A DNA stretch of 64,000 nucleotides from positions 25,831,260 to 25,895,259 of the forward strand of contig NC_065530.1 of the NCBI RefSeq assembly GCF_020184175.1, written 5' to 3'. Below are positions 11,341 through 23,204 of the stretch, one piece after another; the stretch's first letter is position 1; every line of letters begins with the position of its first letter. Source of the stretch: Aphis gossypii (Eukaryota; Arthropoda; Insecta; Hemiptera; Aphididae). The notes beneath the pieces are model-generated. The model ran no database searches. It was given only the letters and a program-made list of their open reading frames with translations, and had not been told where the DNA came from. The translations under genes were made by a program, and so were the position numbers.

Positions 11341-14300
11341 GAATTCGAAAATATTAACGAACAATAATAGAGACAAGTTAAACTTGAGAAGAAAAAACAA
11401 AACCTTAGAGAAATAAATCACACTAATGATTCACTAGGTACGCGAGTTCAACTACCGTATTTGATAGGGCATAATAACGTAATCTGTTTTTCTCCTTTAT
11501 ATTAAATAGGTTTATTTAAAATACAATTTTTTTTTTTACAAAATCCCAAAATCCATTTAAGTATTTTAAAATAAAAAGAATTCTCTTCGGTTTCATGTAT
11601 TTGACGTATTATGTTATTTTCATATCCGTAGTACCAATATTTTGTCCCAAAATCATTGGTGTAGCATTAGTGTACCTATTACTGGAAGTTCCAGAAATAT
11701 ACCTACCGATAAAGAATATTATTGCTAAAGCATATTAATATTAGCTATTTTGTATCAGATACTAGTCATACGATAGTAACAAACTGTTGTTATTGATTAA
11801 AAACATGAAATAAAAATACATTTTAATATTTTAGGGAAAGTAATATAAAAATAAGGTACACAAATAATCCTAAGTTAAAATAAAGTAAATTAAAGATAAG
11901 AAATTCAAAATGAGAATTAATTAAGCATTGATCCTTATTAGTTATTGTTTTGGATGGTCCTCAATAAAGATTAAATATTTTAAATAATATTTTACATAGA
12001 ATATTTTTTTTTACTTCATTTACCATTTATCAGTTACATTGACAAATTAAGTTCATTCTAATCAAACGATGATATTAGTTCACTTTTGTTACGGTAATTG
12101 TGTATTACAGAGTAATATTATTATTATCCAATAATAATATAGGTATGTCTATTTGTGTGAAATCTAAAAATAAATAAATTCTAATAATCAAGAATAGTCA
12201 ATATTTTATCTAAAAAAAAAAAGTTCATGTTCACTTTGTGCATATTATCTAAAAATAAATATCCTCTAAAATATTACATAATAATATAATATACATCTAT
12301 ATTCAAGGATAAATTCATATTTATTTTTTTTCCCCGAATATCATTTTGTCCATTGAGAGTACATAATATAAGGCTATTAATCTATTAAGCTTATAAATAT
12401 CATAGATATTATATACCTATATTAGAAGCATTACATAATATAAATTATATATTATATTATCATGTCACGATTCGTAAGCATACACAGTATAGTGTAAAAT
12501 TTTAATTGAAGTTTGTAAAATTATCGTTTGAACTTATCAATTACTTCTCAGCATTATAATTCAACTTAATTATACGAATAATTCACTTCCATATTCATAA
12601 AATTTATTCGAATAAGTTATTTGATATTTCATTATGAAGGGAAATGACTCTTAACCACACCTACGTTCAAAAAACAGAACATTACATCGTTGTATTTCAT
12701 ATTATAATAAAACCTCCAAACAAAAAAAATAAATAAAAAAATAAACAAATCTGTAGCAGTTTATCTATAAAATTATATTAACACAAAATCACAATATTGA
12801 AAGAAAATCTTCTGATCTTCAAGTAATATAAATTTCACTGTGACAACGTCAAACATACACTTTCAAACAATAGAAACTCCGAAATAATTTTAAAACTTAA
12901 GTATGATATAAAAATATATAGTATACTATATTTTATATCACTTAAACGAGGCCACTGTAAGTATCTGTAAATTGAAAATTATAATTCTTACAATTAAGAA
13001 ATATGGTGAAATGAGCTAAAAATATTTATTTTTTTGTATACATTTGCTGGGTTTGGATTTGTATTGTCCACCACGCAAGTAAAATAATATTTTATAGTCA
13101 AATAATATTATTATTCGACAGCGGGTACATAATAATATATGAATAATAAAAATCGTACATTTTACTTATATTTTTTATTTCATTGCAAAATGTTTTTTTT
13201 TTTATGTTTATGTGAGCGTTATCCGCTCTTCATGTCTGTCTGTTTGTCATTACAATCCGTTACCATGGCTACCAATATCAATCGGTATTGATGAATCAGT
13301 TAATTATCTGTGCATATATTAATTTTATTTATTTATCATATCAAACATTTATTATTTTGATTTACTATAATATAATATATTATACGATACAGACTAGGTA
13401 TGACGAAATATGTAAATACCTACTACGTATTTTGCTATATAGAATTTATACAAGTTGAAACCTACAAATTTGTTTGTTTAACATTTTAATCTCATAATTC
13501 ATAGTTAATACGGATGTTAGTAATATTGTAAAGTACATATAATATTTGCTGTGATCATTTGATTCCTAAATAAAATTCAAGACTAATTAAAACAAAAAGC
13601 CCCAAGCCATCCACGTTTATTTACTCAAGATTTTCCGCAAATGCATGTGACTTACAATACTACTGCCGATTTAAGTGAAATTAGCTGTTATAAAACTTAT
13701 AATACGTATTATGCGAGCATCACTACTAAAAACCACGTGACTTAAACACGCCAAAGCCAGCTGATAACATCCTATACAGTTATTCGCTTAGTAAATACAA
13801 GTTTTGCAACTGACAACCATACACAAAGACGGGGTGTGCAATAGTTAAGCAAATACAACGCAAAATATTTTAACATGTTGGACGCGGTGTACGCACTCGT
13901 TTACTTCACAGTCGTTTACTTAAGTCAGAATATTTTAACTGAACAACACGCCGCGCGAAGTGTCTCTTAAAATAACATTAAGAAAATGTAAAATGTATAA
14001 TGTATACTGTATAACATATGGGAATAGGATATGTGTACAAAACTTTGGTCAAACAATTATTACCCATAAATTATTAATGACGTTTACATCGTGCCTACCT
14101 ATACTCATTATTCTGCTTACACTACCAAATTTACTAAAAATTTATTCATTTCTTCCGTTTAAATTTAAATTTGAATTTCATATTATATATAGTATTTATA
14201 GCAACTGTTATTATTACAATAGCATGTTTAAATATATATATATATATAAAAATACAAATCATTATAAAATTAGTAAACGAATCTTCAATTAAAATCCATT

Positions 14301-16370
14301 CAGGAATGAAAATCATCAATTTTACAATAAACCCAAAAACTTAGAAATACTTTGCATTGCTTGAGTGTGAATTATTTTAGTATTTACTAATTTTAATTTA
14401 AGTGTTGTTGTTTATTTATTGTACTAATTGTAGGTATATTACATTATTAATTATGTATAGATCTAATATATATATATATATATATGTATATGTATATATA
14501 TATAATATTTATTTATTTAACTTAAATCGATAATCAATGGCATACCTCATATTAAGAGCTTTTACGAATATTTTAGATATAGTAAAATAATAACATAATA
14601 GTCTTGGGAATTAGTACGAACAATTATAATTTTTAATAAAAGTTAATGAACTGAAATACAACGATGAATAGACAATGCAATCATTGACCAACGTTGCATT
14701 ACTTATATTTATAATATAAAACTTAAATGATACAAACAATGAAATGGAAATGTCAAGTAGAAAAAACAGTATAAAAATTAACGAATTGAATATTACATAA
14801 AAATACATTAACTTTTAAAGTATACCAACATAACACCATATTAAATATTATATTTAGAAAAGCTGTGAACCAATACAGTCCATTACATTTTTTAACTATA
14901 AAATTTAATTTCTACAGTAATAGTTATTGCTTTTATTCATTTTTAAATTATGAAAGTAAATAAATAATTTTTAAGATAAGACCAATTCACAAAAGGGAAA
15001 TAAACCCATCACAAACTTTAAATAATTGGTCGTATTACCATGAAACATTTAATGTATAGGAACTATAATATTATAAAATAAAAGAGTTTGTTTCCTAATC
15101 TCAGAAAAAATATACATATGGGATGATTCAGGTAAAATAATTTCATATTAACTCGCAGAATTTGAATATTTCGTTGTTTATATTACAATAATATAATGTT
15201 CATATTAGTTACAGAAATAAAATTATCCGCTTTGCTTTGCTATGGGATTTATTTAATGAAAACTATTGTTTAATGTATTATTTGTTATTCTAATATATAA
15301 CACACTTTATTGTAAATACAAAAACTATTTTACTGACATTGATCAGAGATCTTTTTTAGATACATCAGAAAAGATTAAAGAATAGTTAGAGCTATATTCG
15401 AAAATACACCAAATAACCTAAGTCTCTATTCAATCAATTACAGGTTAAGTGCCTATTTCAATGGAATTAGTTCACAAAGCGTGTTACACTAGTTCTGATT
15501 TTCTCGTGAACTGAGGTATACTAAAATTTCTAAAACCCAAATACATTAATAAAGTATTTCCACGTTTTATTTTTATATTAATTTTCTTGTGAAGCCGGGT
15601 TATACTGGTTAATAGAGACAATAATTAAATTCTAATAAACATTTATTTTAAATTTTTAGTGAAAAATAAGTTATGCACAATTTCTGATAAAAATATCACG
15701 GTATTATCCACTTGGGTGGATCTACAATCACAATCATTCATAAATCTATTATATATATATTTAATGGTGCTAGAAGCTAAAGGACTGGAACTACGTTGAC
15801 CTGTTACCGTCGTACATATTTTGTAACGTTGTTTAAACAATTTTAATAAGGATTAAAAATATTCCTAAATGGGCACGATAATAAAACAAAATGATTATTA
15901 ATTAAAAATTGTTATTTTAAAGAATGTTTAATTCTGAAAAAAGTAGTACTATATAGATAGTGCGTTTTATATTCGTGTGATACCGAAGGATCATCAATCT
16001 CGGATGTGTAAATGTGCTTGTATATACAATTATTTAAAATTTAACTTCAATATACTTATTTTGTTAAACTGTCTATGTTTTTGGTTATTAATGTGATGTC
16101 TATTTTTATGTCAATTATGACAGTAAATCAAAATTAATTTGACACGAAGTTCAGTTTTTTTATTTTTAAATAAAGAAAACTAAAACCAAAACTGAACCGA
16201 ATCCAAACTTGCTAGTATCAGAATGTTACTCAGCTTATAACAATAATTATTATGAACATAAAACTGGTATAGATGCTAAAAATAATTTTATTTTTTCAAA
16301 CTCAAACAATTGAATCTATCTAAATACAAAGTTTTGATTTTTTTAATAAACCATATGAAGGTTTAACAAT
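11341..16370. other. AT-rich non-coding DNA
   Basis: No supported gene. A less AT-rich patch at about 13600-13970 contains a CACGTG E-box (near 13736) and might be regulatory. (TA)n microsatellites lie near 14470-14510. Confidence 0.5.
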
Positions 16371-16374
16371 AAAA

Positions 16375-16655
16375 AAAATAAAATCTTTAATAAATTAACC
16401 AAAGCTATAAACTTATTTTATAATTTTTGGTATAGGGTAATAATAAATTATGTATGGCACTTATATTATCTAGGTTAAGTGTTATACCTTTAAGACTAAA
16501 CTCATGCCATAAATATTGAATTTTATTCTTTAAGAATGAGCACTCGTCTAGTCTTAGTTGAAGGTAATTTTAAGACAGTATTAAATACTTCAATCAATAC
16601 ACTAATATTCTCAGCTATCGTCTTGGTACTTATAAAAATATCATCGAAATAAATT
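16375..16655 (-). mobile_element. decayed Ty3/Gypsy retrotransposon reverse-transcriptase fragment
   Basis: On the minus strand a frame contains IYFDDIFIS, the YxDD active-site motif of Gypsy-type reverse transcriptase (F replaces the usual I/V), followed by a helix-like segment with the usual spacing. After a frameshift near 16563, another frame carries the following family landmarks: a CSFLK block, a YL-H block, a KGI block and then a P-TKN block with stop codons. It corresponds to the palm/thumb boundary of RT only. No gag, integrase or LTR was found next to it. It is clearly inactive: it is broken by at least one frameshift and several stops. Confidence 0.75.
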
Positions 16656-16659
16656 TAAA

Positions 16660-19643
16660 TTTTTTAAGAGTTAAATGAAAAATATTATGAATATAACGTG
16701 TCTAAGCAGAACTGTTACAAAATCCAAAACTTATATAAATATACCTATTCAATTTACCCTTTATTCAAAATTTAATTTAATTTTCACAGATATTCTCTAA
16801 TGAACTTGCAATATCTTATAAAACGGTTAGCAAAATTATTTGAAAGTAAATTTTCCCATGGTCATAATAGTTAAACCAATGGTCAGTCTATCCTCTCCTC
16901 TTTTGGCTGGGAATACATTTTACATTTCTAAACTACATATGTATCTTTTAAGAACAATCTTCCTTATCACCTTCCTTTTTTATTGTAGAATGCATCGTTA
17001 TTATCGAAGCCCTCGTATTTATTTTAATTTAACTCCAAATAAACACCTAATAGCTGATTCTATATCATGTTTATAATTCCTAGAATTCAACCCATTTAGC
17101 TCCAAGTTATCCCCTCTGGTTTTCCTAAATAAATCATTTATCAATAATTATCTAATTATCTTAATCAGTTAATTCGCCTTATTCAACGTATATGGGTGCA
17201 CATCGATGTATATAATAACGAAGTGAGTGGCTTAAATGTGAGCCAAACGTACCTCCAATACAATTTTACCATCTTTTGCTCAATTACCTTGGACCGATTT
17301 TATCCTGGTCTTACGTCGTCACACAATCAACGTTTGATCCAACTGCTGTAATAACTTGTCAGCCAATTTTGAACACAAATAAAAAACTATTGTTTCCAAA
17401 AATTCTAATAAAAAAACGTTGTTTAACTACGAGTTTTTATCCTTCGTGCAGGTCCGGTATCTCGTTGAAAAGGATACAGTGAGCTGTTTTTGAAATTATA
17501 GTGATACGTGTTTTACCGTGATAATACTATAACAAAAACTTAAAATATTCTTAAAACTAAGTAAATATATATAATACTGTTCGATTAAAATGTTAATTTT
17601 GTTTTTATCATCTGTGTTTTTAATAGTACGGCAAAAATCAAAATTACTAAGCGTTCATAAATCTGCGTAATATAACATGCGTTGTTATAATATACGTATG
17701 ATACACATAAACCTAACTTAACCTTACATAGTTACTTGGTGTACAATTATCATAAAATAATATTATAAATATTCCACTAAAATAATTTAATGATGCAATA
17801 TATAATTAGTAAATTATATAATAATATGATTTTGAATACGAATATTGTGATAGTAATAATATTATAGTTTACATTTTGTGTTTTGTAGACGTATGCGCAT
17901 AAAAACGTATAAATATTATGTGAAATAGATTGATTTTATTATGATAATAACAATATTACGTAAAATGTTCTTAAGATAAAAAAAATTTCTGTTTTAATAT
18001 AAGATAAAAAGAAACGATTTTATTTAAAACACTTAATTTAAAAAAAATATATTATTAATTTTTTACATTATACCTAATATCAAATATACTGTTTAAAATA
18101 CTTAACCACTTTTTATGAGCTATTTATTTTTAAAATTTCTGATTTATTTTTGTTTGTTTTGTAGATAAAAAATCGGCTCATATTTTTTTAAGAAGCTTAC
18201 ATATTAATACAAGATTATTTAAGAGTTCTATTAATGTAATAAAAAAAAAAAAAAAATGAATTCGTATTAACTTTTGATGATGATTTAAATTTAGAATTTT
18301 TACGAAAGTGGTTAAAATTTTGAACATTTGCTACCTAATTATATTATAGTTGACGATGTATACTATTTAAATTCACACGAGGACTTGAAAATATAATAAT
18401 ATGAAATTCTCTATAAGTTTACCTCATTCAAATTTTCACAAAAAACCCTAAGTACCATAATTTTTATCAGCATTTTTTTTTTTTTTACATAGATTTAAAA
18501 TAAAATATTCTTTGAATTATAAAAGGGTGATATATTGTTTCCAATTTATTATTTATAATATACATTATCGATTCATCTTTTAATTTCAATTTAACACATC
18601 TATTAGATTGCTTTACATAATAACGAGATTCACTCGACTATTACTATAACAACCTATAGATAACAACCTAACTGACGTTAAAAAAAAAAAAAATAATAAT
18701 AATAATAATAAAAAACTATACTAACATTTTACAATATAACTTTTAAGAAATGTATAATAAAAAATGTATTTTTTATAGAATTTTACTAATTGTGTATTAT
18801 TTAAAGAGTTTACTTGTATTAAAATTGATTGTATACGAATTATTCAGGCAAATGTATAAAGTCTAGAAGTTAATGTATTTTTTATTTTGTTGATTGAATA
18901 TTTGTTATTGGTCATGTATGTAGGGGGGATGAAATGTTTTTACATTTAACCTATAACCCTCCCAAAAAAAAAAAAAAAAAAAAAAAACACTAATTGTGTT
19001 AATAATATTATAATTATCTCTTTTTAGTGCAATAAATATTCGCATGTGACATGGAAACAAATACTTGCAAAATATCCAATATTATACAATAATATTAGTA
19101 AATAAAATATATAGTTAACTAGCCTAAAAAAAAGAAAATTCATGGGAAGATACGATACCCGCCAAATCCCCTCTGTTATTACACCACTGGTCAGCTATTT
19201 ATTTTTTATCTTAGATCTTAGCTAAATTGTTATAAATCATGAATAAAATTTTATTTCATAAAATATTAATTAGGTACATATTGTACTATTATCTTAATTT
19301 AGAATTTAATAAGAAACAAGATCAAACACTTTTAAAAGCTTTCCTTAATAATAATTTATTATTTGAAAATATTTTGGTATAAAATAATACAATAATTGTA
19401 ATATATAATGTCATAAAATTTATCTCTGATTATTTTTAAAATTCATAATAAGATTATTAACGAATTATACTAATTTTTTTATAGTTATGTTTATATATCA
19501 GTACACAATTATTGGCCATTTGTTGCATTAGAAATAGCTTTAAGATATACATATTATAAATTATATTAAATAAATATTAAATAATCAAAAAATAACTAAC
19601 GAGTCGGAATCGGCGGTAAATAATAATATAAAATATATTAAAT

Positions 19644-19676
<33 letters not shown>

Positions 19677-21780
19677 TATAATTTCCATTCTTTGTCGTCA
19701 ATAAGAAATATATCATCGGTTAGAACTGATAACCTCTAAGGAGTTTATTTTCAGTTATAGAATAGCTCCAGGTAGGTTTATGGTACCCTAGATTGTAATT
19801 GAGTTGGGTCAGAGTTTTATGAGAGAAGCTGCTGCTACTTAAAATCTAATCAAAATCAGATTCCCAGTGGTTTTTTTTTCTCCGTTCAAAAATCCTATTA
19901 CCGGTAATCTAATTTTTCTTTCTTTTTTTTAACATTCTACTTAACCTAAAAACAAATCAAAAATAAGTATCTGTTTGAAATAAATGTACACAAAAATTGT
20001 TTAAATCGTAATAATTAATTAAGTTAACTATAGAAATATAGAAGAATAATCAGATTTATAAATGTATTAGATATATTAATATTAAAAATAGTAATATTGC
20101 TAACTATTATAGTTATATTACTAAGAAATCTAATAAAAGACAAGATTATTAAACTTTAACCTTTGTTTAAAACTAAAACGTTTAGGTTGTCAATTTTTTA
20201 CATTTCAGAAAATAAATTCTTGATAAAACGTGTTACAGTGCATTTTTCTTACAAGTTTATACCAATAATAATAATTGTATTTGTTTGTAGCCGATTGTTG
20301 CATAAGTACTTAGGGTGATCAGATGTCTCGTTTAAAACGAGATTGTCTCTTTGTTGATCATTATGATCCGTTGTCCGGATAACCTTCAAACGAGGTTATT
20401 TTTATCCCGTTTTTCAGTGTTATTACATTGCATATAAAAGAAATCAATCTATGAAAAAATTTAAAACTGTTTAACCAAAGTTATAAATAACAGATAACAG
20501 TTCAGACAAAAAGTCGATAGACGATGCCGAATGATGATGAATAATAATAAAATTAAGACAACGAAAAACATGAGACATATTGTATGAAACATACACTATT
20601 AACTTAAGTATACACAAATTATATAATTATATAATATTATTTATAAATGTAAAATCAACTACGTTTAAATTGTGAAACTTTCGTTCAATGCTTAAATTAT
20701 CGTTTACGTCGGTTTTTTGTTTTTGTTTTTTTTTTTAAGGGGGGAAGGTAATATTCCTGTTTTTATTTTTTATTAGTAGTCTAAAAAAAAAAAATATTGT
20801 TTTCTATTGTAACTGAGTATTTGCTATTTATATAATTCAAAACAATTAAGTTTCAATTGAAAGTTAAACAAGAATTATAATATGTTAATAAAAAATAACA
20901 CATTTTACTAATTAAGCTTCAACTTAAAAACTGTATTAGTAAAATTTAACAGTAGGTAAAAATAAACCGAAATACATAACATATTTACTATAAAAGAATC
21001 TAATTTAGCTATCTTTCATTATTATAAAATACAATTTAAAAAAAAAAAAATGTATGACATTTGAAATTTAATTTCATAATAATTCATTAATACCCTTGGA
21101 AAATATTTATAAATTATATTACTCATTAAAAATTTGGTAGATAGTAGGTACCCAAACAATTAAAATGATAATTTAGTCCAAATTATGAATTTGCTATTAT
21201 TACTATCTACTACGTATATTGGTAGAATATAATATATTAGAATATGAATATAATTTAGGAAATATCTAGTTAAAAAATATATAATATGTTGTTTAGGCTG
21301 TTGTAATATATGCAAATAAAAACGTTACAATTTTAAATAGTTTTAATCCAACTTTTTAAGTAAACTTATTATTATACTATAGAAACTAAAATGGAAAACT
21401 AGATTTAGCTTTTCTTTGAGAACAATAAAAAGAAAATTACATTTTTAGGTTTAGTTTTAAGTCACTTTCACAATGATTATTATTTTTAGTATTGTAGTTG
21501 GTAATATCACTTTAGTTTGAAGTGATAAGGTTTTATTATATACAATATAGGTACCTACATTAAGACATAAATTAAGATTTTAAGCTAAATATATGAATTA
21601 TAGGTTTTACTAATTAATATTAGTCTTTAAATAGGTTTCAAAGTTACAGAAATAGTCATAATAAAACACTTATTTATTTGATATTTAACACATTATTATT
21701 ATTTTGGTATGTATTTATTGTTTTAAGCTTCACAGCTGTTATAATTATTATTTTTTTCTACAGTTATTTTTTATATAATA
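16660..21780. other. AT-rich non-coding DNA with simple repeats
   Basis: No gene is supported. It includes poly(A) at 18965-18987, a (TAA)n microsatellite at about 19647-19680 and a near-palindrome TCTCGTTTAAAACGAGA at 20326-20342 inside a possible transposon-end remnant. Confidence 0.5.
19647..19680. repeat. (TAA)n microsatellite
   Basis: About eleven uninterrupted TAA/AAT units. Confidence 0.9.
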
Positions 21781-21845
21781 AATAATAATTTAAATTCAAA
21801 ATATTAAACTAATAGAAAAAAAAAAAAAAAATCAAAAATTATTAC

Positions 21846-22192
21846 AGACAAGTTTATGCTTATTGGTCCTATAAAACATCATTGGACGGTTGATGATTAT
21901 TTTTGAATTTTTAGTCTAAAAACTCCAGGTTTCTTTAAATTTTAAAATAAATATTATATATTTATGAACCTAAATAAATAGTTTAAAATCTTGAAAATAG
22001 TTTCAATGTTTAGGTACTAAGACTAATGTTTATTTTTAATTTCTTAATTTAGCAATGTCTAATCACAAAATCTCTTTACTAAAGAAAGAAAAACTACTAT
22101 CCAACATCATAACTAAATCAACTAACACAATAGGTCTTGGATGTAACGATATTGAATTCAGTGCATTCTCTGGATACAAGGAGCAAAAATAA
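21846..22192 (+). pseudogene. partial CFAP96 duplicate (exons 3-4), inactive
   Basis: Two blocks match exons 3 and 4 of the intact CFAP96 gene 2 kb downstream. The first (21847-21932) aligns with the CAG...GGTCCT...AAACACCAT...GATTATTT region and still ends in CTCCAGG. The second (22050-22190) starts with the same TTTAGCAATGTCTAAT acceptor context and keeps AAGAAAGAAAAA and ACCAACTAACACA-like stretches. The intron between them is also recognisable, so this is a DNA-level tandem duplication and not a retrocopy. It is dead: the exon 3 match contains an in-frame stop, and the exon 4 donor ACAAGTAAC is changed to ACAAGGAGC. Exons 1, 2, 5 and 6 were not seen here. Confidence 0.85.
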
Positions 22193-23083
22193 ATTACAAA
22201 TGTTCAACACTCATTAACCAAAGGTTGAATATTTATTACTTGAATTATAATAACTAAGTACCTATCTTTTTTTTATATTTTATAATTCAAAAAATACATT
22301 TTGATAGAAATTAATTGACACATACCTATTTTTAACTAAATCAGTCATTAATTTAGTAATATTATATGTAATGTATTTAATAAACTATATTTTTTTTACT
22401 ATTTTATTGAAGTTAAATTGAAAATAGGACTGGTGGTATTTTTTTTTTTTTTTTTTGTAAACCGTTATTACTAGTAGGTATAAATTGAAATCCGGTATTC
22501 GTCAGTTTCGGTACTTAGAAATTAAATAAATTGATTATTGGTAATTGCCATACATTAATAACCGAAAATAACATATTCATATTTTAAATATAATATTTCG
22601 ATATAAATAGGGAATCACGAGTACATATTAGATCCTATATTCGGGTAATCAGCTTCTTCTAAAATATCAGTTTGTTGGTAACAGTATGTTTTAGATTTTC
22701 AGTCATCAAATGTTTCATCAATTCTATTGAAGAATTGAGCGTATTTTATTTTCCTCAAAAGTTCATTTATGTGTTACTGTCTTATAAATATATAATAAAT
22801 TCTTTTAAAGCTATTATATTTATTGGCCACTATCAATCTATCATATTTTAATAAATAATATTAATTATTATAGATGACATAAATAACGATAGAATTTGTT
22901 TTATTATATGATATACAAATTAAGGCAATTTTCCATTTTTTTAGAGTTTTATTTATAAATAAAAGAAATTCCATTTCCAGTTGTTTAAACAGTATTAAAG
23001 TCTTTACACGTCTACATAATTTATCATTTTATTTGTAATAATATTATAAGTAACTTTATATAAATAATTTAAAATATTTCATA

Positions 23084-23204
23084 ATGACAGCACGCACCTT
23101 TGATAATATGGGTAAAAACCATGGAAAATATGACATGGACCGTATTGGTTTGTTTTCAGAGATGCCATATATGATTGGTGACAAATATCAACAACCTATT
23201 ATGA
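23084..23204 (+). CDS. CFAP96: CFAP96 exon 1
   Basis: Encodes the start Met and the conserved MDRIGLFSEMPY and GDKYQQP blocks. It ends ATGA|GTTTGT in phase 1. Confidence 0.9.

Noticed and set aside
16840..17076. Extension of the Gypsy remnant to the right (minus strand)
   Set aside because: A few residues hint at upstream RT blocks but the match is not ordered enough to claim without a search.
20311..20420. Possible transposon end (AGGGTGATCAGATGTCTCG with a near-palindrome)
   Set aside because: It resembles known repeat termini, but no partner end or target duplication could be found by eye.
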